Positions 1 through 6,427 of a DNA stretch of 64,000 nucleotides are shown here, piece after piece. The stretch comes from Fusicatenibacter saccharivorans. Lineage in GTDB: Bacteria > Bacillota > Clostridia > Lachnospirales > Lachnospiraceae. The stretch is from NCBI RefSeq assembly GCF_027667425.1, contig NZ_JAQEGR010000012.1, forward strand, positions 1 through 64,000, written 5' to 3'. The first letter of the stretch is position 1. The number at the start of each line of letters is the position of its first letter. Below the pieces are notes generated by a model that had not been told where the DNA came from, ran no database searches, and saw only the letters and a list, made by a program, of their open reading frames with translations. Both the position numbers and the translations under genes were made by a program.

Positions 1-42
1 TTGTAATCAGCAGGTTATCGGTTCGAGTCCGATCATCGGCTT
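1..42 (+). tRNA. tRNA-Thr (TGT), 3' part only
   Basis: The window opens inside the anticodon loop: TGT at 2-4 is followed by the 3' anticodon strand, the variable loop, a complete T arm (stem ATCGG/CCGAT around TTCGAGT) and the 3' acceptor strand. The 5' half lies outside the window. The identity rests on the TGT anticodon and on similarity to the usual Firmicute tRNA-Thr 3' half. No CCA is encoded. Confidence 0.85.
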
Positions 43-74
43 TACTTGAGAAATCAAGTACAAAAATAGGATAT

Positions 75-148
<74 letters not shown>

Positions 149-154
149 TTTTAT

Positions 155-227
<73 letters not shown>

Positions 228-235
228 TATTTTAC

Positions 236-308
236 GGAGCATTAGCTCAGTCGGTAGAGCACTTGACTTTTAATCAAGTTGTCCGGGGTTCGAATCCCCG
301 ATGCTTCA
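236..308 (+). tRNA. tRNA-Lys (TTT)
   Basis: A complete 73-nt tRNA with anticodon TTT at 269-271, acceptor stem GGAGCAT/ATGCTTC with one G-T wobble, and canonical D and T arms. It is the last member of the tRNA cluster and is followed within ten bases by a terminator. Confidence 0.95.
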
Positions 309-315
309 CTATGTG

Positions 316-340
316 GAACCCTTTCGAGGGTTCTTTTTTT
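316..340 (+). terminator. intrinsic terminator of the tRNA cluster
   Basis: A seven-base-pair stem GAACCCT/AGGGTTC capped by a TTCG tetraloop and followed by a run of T. It begins eight bases after the tRNA-Lys gene. Confidence 0.9.
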
Positions 341-352
341 GTTCTGCATATC

Positions 353-379
353 CAAAATTGGTCCGGTGGACCAATTTTG
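353..379. repeat. perfect 12-bp inverted repeat with 3-nt spacer
   Basis: CAAAATTGGTCC at 353-364 and its exact reverse complement at 368-379. It lies between the tRNA terminator and the carboxypeptidase gene. With a 3-nt spacer and no clear T tract beyond it, it could be an operator for the downstream gene or a hairpin in its leader. The sequence does not decide between these. Confidence 0.6.
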
Positions 380-474
380 ATTATGTTTATCTTAAGGTTA
401 CGGCGAAAATCTTGCAAAAGAGCAGGAAATGTACTATGCTTTGAAAGAATAAAAAAGAACGGAGGAATCTGTTT

Positions 475-1530
475 ATGGCACAAAAAAAGAAAAACAAAAG
501 ACGAAGACGCCAGTTTCAGCAGAAAGTGATTTTAAGTGTTCTGCTTGTTATCATTATCGGATTGATTGGCGTGCTTGGATATCAGATGCAGAAGAACGAG
601 AAAAAACAGACGGATGGAAACGCAAGTGCATCCTCTTCGGTTTCGTCATCCTCTCTTGCTGGGGACAGTTCAGAGCCGATATCGGATTCCAGCCCGGAGG
701 AGGAGATTACACCGACGCCTGAGCCGGTACAGCAGATTTCGTCAGATGGTCTGAACAGTCAGCATGCCCTGCTGGTGCGGGAAAGCGATCTGGCTGAGAT
801 GATGAATCTGGGCGGAGATGAGAGAATTTATCCGGCGTCGATGACAAAGATTATGACAGCGCTGCTTACCATTGAAAATCTTCCGGATCTGAACGAGACG
901 ATTACGGTTCCGGAGGACATCTTCGAGGAACTGACGGCACAGGATGCGTCGGTAGCGGGATTTAATCCGTACGAACAGCCGACGGTTCGTGATCTTCTCT
1001 ATGGTGTGCTGCTTCCATCCGGCGCAGATGCATGTGAGACATTGGCGAGAGCAGTCGGCGGATCGGAAGAAGGTTTTGTGGCCATGATGAACCAGAAAGC
1101 AGAAGAATTGGGACTTACCAATACGCATTTTGAGAACTGCACGGGACTGCATAACGACAACCATTATTCTACCTGCCGTGATATTGCGGTGCTGATGAGC
1201 GAGTGTCTGAAGAGTGATACGTTTCGCGAGATCGTGACGAGGGAGGTTTACACAACGGAAGCTACCGCATCACACCCGGAGGGAATTACGCTGTATGACA
1301 CGATGCTCCACCGGTTTACCAGCTATGAGATGAGTACGACACTGGAGAACGGGGCAGTCATTGAAGGCGGAAAGACCGGATTTACCGATGAGGCGGGTCA
1401 GTGCCTGGTCAGCTTTGCAGAATATGGAGGCGAAGAGTACATACTTGTTACGGCAGAGGCCATGACGGATTCGGGATCTGCGGTGGACAGCATCGCGGAT
1501 GCGAGTACGGTGTATGGAAGATTACAGTAA
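475..1530 (+). CDS. D-alanyl-D-alanine carboxypeptidase (peptidase S11, low-molecular-weight PBP)
   Basis: Predicted to trim the terminal D-Ala from peptidoglycan stem peptides outside the membrane. A basic N-terminus and one hydrophobic segment (about residues 21-36) are followed by a Ser-rich low-complexity linker (about 45-85) and the S11 domain. The SxxK motif is S-M-T-K in PASMTKIM (about residue 122) and the KTG triad is in GGKTGFT (about 300). The middle motif reads S-G-A in LPSGADA, where classical S11 enzymes have S-x-N. At 351 residues it lacks the usual long C-terminal amphipathic anchor, so it is probably held by the N-terminal segment. The start follows GGAGG. In Bacillus, dacF belongs to this family and is sporulation-linked; here the gene lies just before a SpoIIQ-like gene, but a terminator separates them. 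Confidence 0.88.
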   Translation: MAQKKKNKRRRRQFQQKVILSVLLVIIIGLIGVLGYQMQKNEKKQTDGNASASSSVSSSSLAGDSSEPISDSSPEEEITPTPEPVQQISSDGLNSQHALLVRESDLAEMMNLGGDERIYPASMTKIMTALLTIENLPDLNETITVPEDIFEELTAQDASVAGFNPYEQPTVRDLLYGVLLPSGADACETLARAVGGSEEGFVAMMNQKAEELGLTNTHFENCTGLHNDNHYSTCRDIAVLMSECLKSDTFREIVTREVYTTEATASHPEGITLYDTMLHRFTSYEMSTTLENGAVIEGGKTGFTDEAGQCLVSFAEYGGEEYILVTAEAMTDSGSAVDSIADASTVYGRLQ

Positions 1531-1545
1531 ATACAGGTGAAAGCG

Positions 1546-1589
1546 AGAGCTGGAAACGGGAGAAAATTCCCGGTTCCGGCTCTTTTTTT
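1546..1589 (+). terminator. intrinsic terminator after the carboxypeptidase gene
   Basis: A long GC-rich hairpin with arms AGAGC..GGAA..CGGGA and TCCCGGTTCCGGCTCT followed by seven T. The rest of the 319-base gap up to the next gene holds a possible sigma-F promoter and no convincing ORF. Confidence 0.85.
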
Positions 1590-1734
1590 ACGTGAAGCAA
1601 GTCGAGAAAATAAGGTGTGGATAACATTGGGGATGTTTTGCACGGAATGCGCAGAAAAGAATTATGTTTTCCACAAAAGAAAGAAGCGCAGGGGAAAAAT
1701 TGTGGATAACGGAAAGGAAAAATCCAGTTTTTGT

Positions 1735-1763
1735 GTATAGATCGCGCCGGATGGGAAATACTG
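1735..1763 (+). promoter_or_regulatory. possible sigma-F-type promoter
   Basis: GTATA at 1735-1739 and GGAAATACTG at 1754-1763 resemble the Bacillus sigma-F elements (GYWTA and GGNRANAMTW), with a spacer of 14, slightly short. It lies about 90 bases before the SpoIIQ-like gene, whose Bacillus counterpart is sigma-F dependent. Identification is by eye only. Confidence 0.4.
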
Positions 1764-1849
1764 CTTACTGTAGAAAAGCAGGAGGAGAGCGAGAAATCGA
1801 AAAACGCCTCTGAAATGCTTAAAAAGATATCAGCAGAGGTGGTAAGAAC

Positions 1850-2803
1850 ATGAAAAGAGACAAGTTGAGAATCGGCGTGATCACAGCGGCACTGGCAATG
1901 ATGATTGCAGGCGGAGTGCTGACCTGGCAGCAGGATGCGAGAAACGGTAAGGCAGATCAGGCGAAACAGGGAGAGACGGCACAGCTTACAGAGGACGAAA
2001 GCACCGGAACTACAGAACAGCAGACGGAGGAGACGGCGGGAGATGCAGACGGAACGCGTGCCGTACAGGATCAGGCAGATGATGTGGAAAACAGTCTGGA
2101 ACAGGTGCCGGAAATGGAAGCGGCGTGTGAAGAAGAGGCGGCGGGAAATCCAGAAGCAGATGCAGAGACGGCTCAGAATACACCGGAAGAATCAGATGGG
2201 AATACAGAAAGACAGGACGCGCAGGCGGTAAACGGAACAGCGGCGGATCAGAACGGAGAAACAGGATCAGGAGAAACAGCGGCGAATGAAGAAACGAGTG
2301 CAGCATCCGGAACTGTGGATTCTGCAGAAAATCAGGAAACGGCAGTTGAGACAGCAGGGGCTGCACAGGATCTGATGTTCAGCGAAGCGACAATCATGGA
2401 ACTGCCGGTTACTGGAACAGTTCTGATTCCGTATAACATGGAAAATACCGTTTATTTCCCGACACTGGATCTTTACCAGTGCAATCCAGGCGTTGTTTTC
2501 TCGGCGGCAGAAGGAACTCCGGTTCTGGCGGCAGCGGACGGAGAAGTTGTGAGTGTGGAAAATGATGCAAGAACCGGCCTCACCGTCACCATGAATCTTG
2601 GAAATGGATACGAAGCCATCTACGGACAGCTCACAGACGTTTCCCTCGAGGCAGGCCAGAAAGTTCAGAAAGCAGCACGGATCGGAGCAGTTGCAGCACC
2701 GACGAAATATTATGTAAAAGAGGGAAGCAATCTTTTCTTTGAGATGAAAAAAGACGGAAAAGCCATTGATCCTATGGTATATCTCCCGGCAATTTCGGAA
2801 TAA
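1850..2803 (+). CDS. SpoIIQ-like membrane protein with degenerate LytM (M23) domain
   Basis: One N-terminal membrane segment (about residues 8-24), then a strongly acidic Glu/Gln/Ala/Thr-rich linker (about 30-170), then a LytM/peptidase M23 beta domain (about 185-315) recognisable from GTPVLAAADGEV, GYEAIYGQL, GQKV and FFEMKKDGK. The metal ligands of active M23 enzymes are missing: the usual H-x-G-x-D segment reads CNPGVVF and the HxH segment reads SNLFFE. This fits a catalytically dead LytM domain used for binding, as in SpoIIQ, which pairs with SpoIIIAH between mother cell and forespore. An alternative is a non-sporulation envelope scaffold. The preceding sigma-F-like promoter favours the sporulation reading. 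It is monocistronic and starts after a modest GGTGG-like site. Confidence 0.6.
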   Translation: MKRDKLRIGVITAALAMMIAGGVLTWQQDARNGKADQAKQGETAQLTEDESTGTTEQQTEETAGDADGTRAVQDQADDVENSLEQVPEMEAACEEEAAGNPEADAETAQNTPEESDGNTERQDAQAVNGTAADQNGETGSGETAANEETSAASGTVDSAENQETAVETAGAAQDLMFSEATIMELPVTGTVLIPYNMENTVYFPTLDLYQCNPGVVFSAAEGTPVLAAADGEVVSVENDARTGLTVTMNLGNGYEAIYGQLTDVSLEAGQKVQKAARIGAVAAPTKYYVKEGSNLFFEMKKDGKAIDPMVYLPAISE

Positions 2804-3030
2804 AAAAGAGGACCTGCACGAAATGGGATGCGGGAAAGTATTATAAAGTGTAGGATTCGCAATCGAATCTTTTTTACAGGTTTTGAATACAAAAAAGGCG
2901 GCGCAGACCGCGGATGGTAAAATACCGTTTTTCGATTGCTTTTTATAAAAAAGGCTGGCTGAAAACAGTCAGCTTTACATATAACAAACAGGATTGTTTT
3001 GATATAGAAAAAGGGTGGAATAAAAGGAAA

Positions 3031-3042
3031 GTAACCGGTTAC
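3031..3042. promoter_or_regulatory. palindromic LacI-type operator candidate
   Basis: GTAACCGGTTAC is a perfect 12-bp palindrome with a central CG, the form typical of LacI/GalR-family operators. It lies about 105 bases before manA in a 342-base gap (2804-3145) that otherwise holds no ORF and no clear terminator. The regulator is not in the window. Confidence 0.5.
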
Positions 3043-3145
3043 AGAAAATGTGAAAGTTTGTCATTTTAGGGGTTTCGTTTTTGAATGTTATCGGTTAAAA
3101 TAGATGTAGTGGACAGATCCTGAAAACAAGGAGGATTAGAAAAAT

Positions 3146-4081
3146 ATGGAGCTTTTATTTATGGACCCGGTGTTCAAAGAAGCAATCTGGGGTGGAACAA
3201 AGTTAAGAGACGTATTTGATTACGAAATTCCGAGCGATACAACCGGCGAGTGCTGGGCGATCAGCGGACATGCCAACGGAATGAGCCGTGTGGCAGGCGG
3301 AAGATTTGATGGAAAAACATTAGGTGAGCTCTGGAACGAGGAGCCGGAAATTTTCGGAAATTACCCGGGAAGCCAGGTTCCGCTGCTGATCAAGATCATT
3401 GATGCAAAAAATGATCTGAGCATCCAGGTTCATCCAGATGATGCTTATGCAGGAGAGCATGAGAATGGATCTCTTGGAAAGACCGAGTGCTGGTACGTGC
3501 TGGACTGCGAACCGGGTACAGAAATTGTTATCGGACACAATGCAAATGACAAGGCAGAAGTGGAGAAAATGATCCGCAATCATGAGTGGAGCGATTTCAT
3601 CCGCAAAGTGCCGGTACATAAGGGAGATTTCTTCCAGATCAATCCGGGATGCGTACATGCCATCAAAGGCGGCACACTGATTCTGGAGACACAGCAGAGC
3701 AGCGATATCACCTATCGTGTATACGATTATGACAGACTGCAGAACGGCAAACCGAGACAGCTTCATGTAGAGCAGAGTATCGATGTTATCGAGGCTCCGT
3801 TTAAAACGGCAGATATCGATACCTTTACAGAGGAAATCCCGGGCGCGGTACATACCCATTTTGTAACATGCAAGTTCTACTCTGTAGATAAATACGACAT
3901 CGACGGTGTATTCACCTTGGATGCGAAAAAATATTATACTAATGTAAGCGTTATTGCCGGAGAGGGTACTGTAAACGGTATTACGGTGAAAAAAGGTACA
4001 CACTTTATTATTCCGGCTAATTTTAACGGATGCAGATTTGAAGGAAAACTTTCCGTGATCTGCTCAAATCCAGAGGCGTAA
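3146..4081 (+). CDS. manA: mannose-6-phosphate isomerase, class I
   Basis: Interconverts mannose 6-phosphate and fructose 6-phosphate in the cytoplasm, feeding mannose into glycolysis and supplying precursors for glycosylation. The 311 residues match the short Firmicute ManA type. The zinc-binding region of the cupin core is visible in IQVHPDDAYAGEHENG and GKTECWYVL (about residues 94-118), followed by HAIKGGTLILETQQSSDITYRVYDYDR, the conserved active-site stretch (about 172-197). A strong GGAGG site precedes the ATG. The gene is 17 bases from the ROK kinase and surely co-transcribed with it, and a LacI-type palindrome lies upstream. Confidence 0.95.
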   Translation: MELLFMDPVFKEAIWGGTKLRDVFDYEIPSDTTGECWAISGHANGMSRVAGGRFDGKTLGELWNEEPEIFGNYPGSQVPLLIKIIDAKNDLSIQVHPDDAYAGEHENGSLGKTECWYVLDCEPGTEIVIGHNANDKAEVEKMIRNHEWSDFIRKVPVHKGDFFQINPGCVHAIKGGTLILETQQSSDITYRVYDYDRLQNGKPRQLHVEQSIDVIEAPFKTADIDTFTEEIPGAVHTHFVTCKFYSVDKYDIDGVFTLDAKKYYTNVSVIAGEGTVNGITVKKGTHFIIPANFNGCRFEGKLSVICSNPEA

Positions 4082-4098
4082 GAGAGGAGAAAAACACA

Positions 4099-4974
4099 AT
4101 GAGACTTGGAGCATTAGAAGCAGGCGGAACAAAGATGGTCTGCGCAATTGGAAACGCAAATGGAGAAATTTATGAGAGAATTTCTATCCCGACCGAGACA
4201 CCGGAAATTACCGTTCCGAAAATGATTGAGTATTTCAAAGAGAAGGACATTCAGGCACTGGGAATCGGTTGCTTTGGACCGATCGACCTGAACAGAAAAT
4301 CCGAAACATATGGTTACATTACCACAACTCCCAAATTAGCATGGAAGAACTACAACATCGTAGGCGCTTTCGCAGATGCACTGGACATCCCGGTTGGATT
4401 TGATACCGATGTAAACGGTTCTGCACTGGGTGAGGCTACCTGGGGAATCACAAAAGGTCTGGACAACAGCATTTACATCACCATCGGAACGGGCGTTGGA
4501 ATGGGAATTATTTCCAATGGCAAGCTGTTGCACGGCATGCTTCATCCGGAAGGCGGACACGTTCTGCTGACCAGACATCCGAAAGATACTTACGGCGGAA
4601 AATGCCCATATCACAGCAACTGCCTGGAAGGCCTTGCTGCAGGTCCTGCCATTGAAGCACGCTGGGGCAAAAAAGGTATTGAGCTGGCAGACAAAAAAGA
4701 GGTATGGGAGCTTGAGGCTTACTATATCGGACAGGCACTTGTAGACTGCATCATGCTGCTCTCCCCGCAGAGAATCGTTTTGGGCGGAGGCGTTATGCAT
4801 CAGGAGCATATGATGCCGCTCGTAAGAGAAGAAGTAAAGAAACAGCTGAACGGATATCTTGTAACAAAAGAACTTGAGGATCTCGACAGCTACATTGTAC
4901 TTCCAAGCCTGAACGACAACCAGGGTATCATGGGCGCATTGAAACTGGCGGTAGATGAGCTGGCAATGCAGTAA
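4099..4974 (+). CDS. ROK-family sugar kinase, probably fructokinase
   Basis: A 291-residue ROK kinase that phosphorylates a hexose with ATP. It has the N-terminal phosphate loop (GALEAGGTKMVCAIG), DTDVNGSALGEA, the second phosphate motif IGTGVGMGI, and the ROK zinc region starting at EGGHVLL and continuing with a Cys-x2-His-x2-Cys pattern (KCPYHSNC, about residues 174-181). The GALEAGGTK start and this zinc pattern resemble the YdhR/GmuE/ScrK fructokinase branch rather than glucokinases. Pairing with manA fits fructose or mannose use, since both enzymes meet at fructose 6-phosphate. Substrate choice is inferred. Confidence 0.85.
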   Translation: MRLGALEAGGTKMVCAIGNANGEIYERISIPTETPEITVPKMIEYFKEKDIQALGIGCFGPIDLNRKSETYGYITTTPKLAWKNYNIVGAFADALDIPVGFDTDVNGSALGEATWGITKGLDNSIYITIGTGVGMGIISNGKLLHGMLHPEGGHVLLTRHPKDTYGGKCPYHSNCLEGLAAGPAIEARWGKKGIELADKKEVWELEAYYIGQALVDCIMLLSPQRIVLGGGVMHQEHMMPLVREEVKKQLNGYLVTKELEDLDSYIVLPSLNDNQGIMGALKLAVDELAMQ

Positions 4975-4987
4975 AAATAAAAATGAG

Positions 4988-5019
4988 AAAACCGTTCGGA
5001 GAAATCCGGACGGTTTTTT
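4988..5019 (+). terminator. intrinsic terminator of manA operon
   Basis: Stem AAACCGTTCGGA / TCCGGACGGTTT with a GAAA loop and a T run, ending the manA-kinase transcript. Confidence 0.9.
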
Positions 5020-5024
5020 GCTTA

Positions 5025-5049
5025 CAGGAAACTTCGTTGAATTTTCCTG
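5025..5049. repeat. intergenic hairpin repeat, copy 1
   Basis: CAGGAAA...TTTCCTG hairpin with the core ACTTCGTTGAA. The same core recurs in a longer hairpin at 43153-43187, so it appears to be a dispersed intergenic repeat. It directly follows the manA-operon terminator. Confidence 0.55.
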
Positions 5050-5146
5050 CGAAGCAGGACTCTTTCTTATTTTTTTGATTGCGCATAAAAGAACCGAGTG
5101 TTAAAGTTACATAGAATACAGATGAACAGAAGGAACGGAATTTGAA

Positions 5147-5404
5147 ATGGAACAGGGGAATTTTACATATATTCTGGAATGCAGCGATGGATCTTTTTAT
5201 ACAGGCTGGACCAATAATTTGGAACGCAGAGTAAAGGCACACAATGCTGGAAAAGGAGCGAAATATACAAAGAGCCGCAAACCGGTAAAACTGGTGTATT
5301 TTGAAACCTTTTTAACAAAACAGGAGGCTATGCGGAGAGAATGGGAAATTAAGCAGCTTTCGCGGGTAGAAAAATGGAAGCTGATTCAAGCGAAGAAGCA
5401 ATAA
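5147..5404 (+). CDS. GIY-YIG nuclease family protein (UPF0213 type)
   Basis: An 85-residue single-domain GIY-YIG protein. The two motifs are YILECSDGSFYTGWT (the GIY..YIG strand pair, here Y-I-L and Y-T-G) and the downstream Arg in NNLERRVKAHNAGKGAKYTKSR, with a Glu in MRREWEIKQL that corresponds to the metal-binding Glu. Single-domain members such as YhbQ/YazA are widespread; nuclease activity is known for a few, but the cellular role is uncertain. It stands alone between two terminators. Confidence 0.9.
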   Translation: MEQGNFTYILECSDGSFYTGWTNNLERRVKAHNAGKGAKYTKSRKPVKLVYFETFLTKQEAMRREWEIKQLSRVEKWKLIQAKKQ

Positions 5405-5412
5405 AAATACAA

Positions 5413-5468
5413 AAACAGACGGCTCAAACAGGCACAACGGTATGCGTAAGCGAGCAGTCTGTTTTTTT
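5413..5468 (+). terminator. intrinsic terminator after the GIY-YIG gene
   Basis: ACAGAC-GGCTC and GAGC-A-GTCTGT arms with a long loop, followed by seven T. Confidence 0.75.
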
Positions 5469-5515
5469 GTGTCAAAGCAGGTCAAACATTTTCAAAAGAA
5501 AATAGATATTTTGAC

Positions 5516-5543
5516 TTGAAAAATAATTTTATCCTGCTATAAT
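5516..5543 (+). promoter_or_regulatory. promoter of the TrhA-family gene
   Basis: A -35 TTGAAA at 5516-5521, 16-bp spacer, and extended -10 TGCTATAAT ending at 5543. Transcription would start near 5550, leaving a leader of about 70 bases that contains the repeats at 5561-5590. Confidence 0.75.
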
Positions 5544-5560
5544 AAAAGAAACGATAATAA

Positions 5561-5590
5561 GTAGTAATCAAAACTACATAAAGTAGTAAT
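5561..5590. promoter_or_regulatory. repeated GTAGT/ACTAC operator-like boxes
   Basis: GTAGT-N7-ACTAC forms an inverted repeat at 5561-5577, and a second GTAGTAAT follows at 5583-5590. The boxes sit just downstream of the predicted start site, a position typical of repressor operators. I do not recognise the regulator. Confidence 0.45.
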
Positions 5591-5621
5591 TGAAATACAC
5601 AGTGTTTCTGACAGGAAAGGA

Positions 5622-6305
5622 ATGAGCAGGATGAAGTATATCAGAAAAAATGGAATCAAGGATCCTGGCAGTGCGATTACACATGGAACTGCGCTGATCC
5701 TGGCGGTGGTGGGAACGCTGCCGTTGCTTTTGAAGGCGGCACGGGAGCCGGATCATCTGCATGTGGTCGCAATGGCAGTGTTTATGCTGAGTATGATTTT
5801 GCTGTATCTGGCGAGCACCGTGTATCACACGTTTGATGTAAATGGGAAGGTAAACCGTCGACTGAAGAAGTTTGATCATATGATGATTTCCGTGCTGATT
5901 GCGGGAAGCTACACACCGATCTGCCTGATTGCACTGCATGGACGGACGGGAATTGCACTCTGTGCACTGGTGTGGGCGGCAGCGCTTGGCGGGATTCTCG
6001 TCAAGGCATTCTGGATCAATTGTCCGAAGTGGTTTTCCTCAGTGTTGTATATCGCAATGGGATGGCTGTGTGTACTGGCATTTCATCCGCTGTTTCTGGC
6101 TCTTTCACGGCCGGCATTTGGATGGCTGCTGGCGGGCGGCATCATTTATACGGTCGGCGGGGTGATTTACTCCTTAAAAATGCCGATGTTTAATGCGAAG
6201 CATAAAAAGTTCGGAACACATGAAATTTTCCATCTGTTTGTGATGGGTGGCAGCTTCTGTCATTTTATTGTGATGTATTATTTTGTGGCGGCGATGCCGG
6301 TATAA
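5622..6305 (+). CDS. TrhA / hemolysin III family membrane protein (PAQR superfamily)
   Basis: A 227-residue protein with seven hydrophobic segments and the family hallmarks HGTALILAV near the N-terminus, the S-x3-H motif in LASTVYHTF (about residues 65-73), the Asp in KFDHMMISVLIAGSYTP, and the C-terminal HEIFHLFVMGGSFCHF with its conserved histidines (about 202-217). These Ser, Asp and His residues form the metal site of the PAQR superfamily. Bacterial members are implicated in membrane lipid homeostasis; older hemolysin names are not well founded. It is monocistronic with its own promoter. Confidence 0.9.
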   Translation: MSRMKYIRKNGIKDPGSAITHGTALILAVVGTLPLLLKAAREPDHLHVVAMAVFMLSMILLYLASTVYHTFDVNGKVNRRLKKFDHMMISVLIAGSYTPICLIALHGRTGIALCALVWAAALGGILVKAFWINCPKWFSSVLYIAMGWLCVLAFHPLFLALSRPAFGWLLAGGIIYTVGGVIYSLKMPMFNAKHKKFGTHEIFHLFVMGGSFCHFIVMYYFVAAMPV

Positions 6306-6329
6306 AAACTTGTTTGAAGATAAAACAGT

Positions 6330-6427
6330 AATGCAAAAATAAAATACTGCGGAACGTATTTTCGTTATACCCGGGTATTAACATTTATTTGGGAAAACTT
6401 TACGCTCCGCAGTACTATTTTTGCATT
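6330..6427. terminator. bidirectional terminator / long inverted repeat
   Basis: Arms of about 27 bp at 6330-6358 and 6401-6427 are nearly reverse-complementary (AATGCAAAAATA..ATACTGCGGA against TCCGCAGTA..TATTTTTGCATT) around a 42-base loop. It lies between the convergent TrhA gene and response regulator and can serve as terminator for both. Confidence 0.7.

Noticed and set aside
2010..2366. A 118-codon minus-strand frame opposite the acidic linker of the SpoIIQ-like gene
   Set aside because: Leu/Pro/Phe-rich antisense of a GAA/CAG-rich linker; typical shadow frame.
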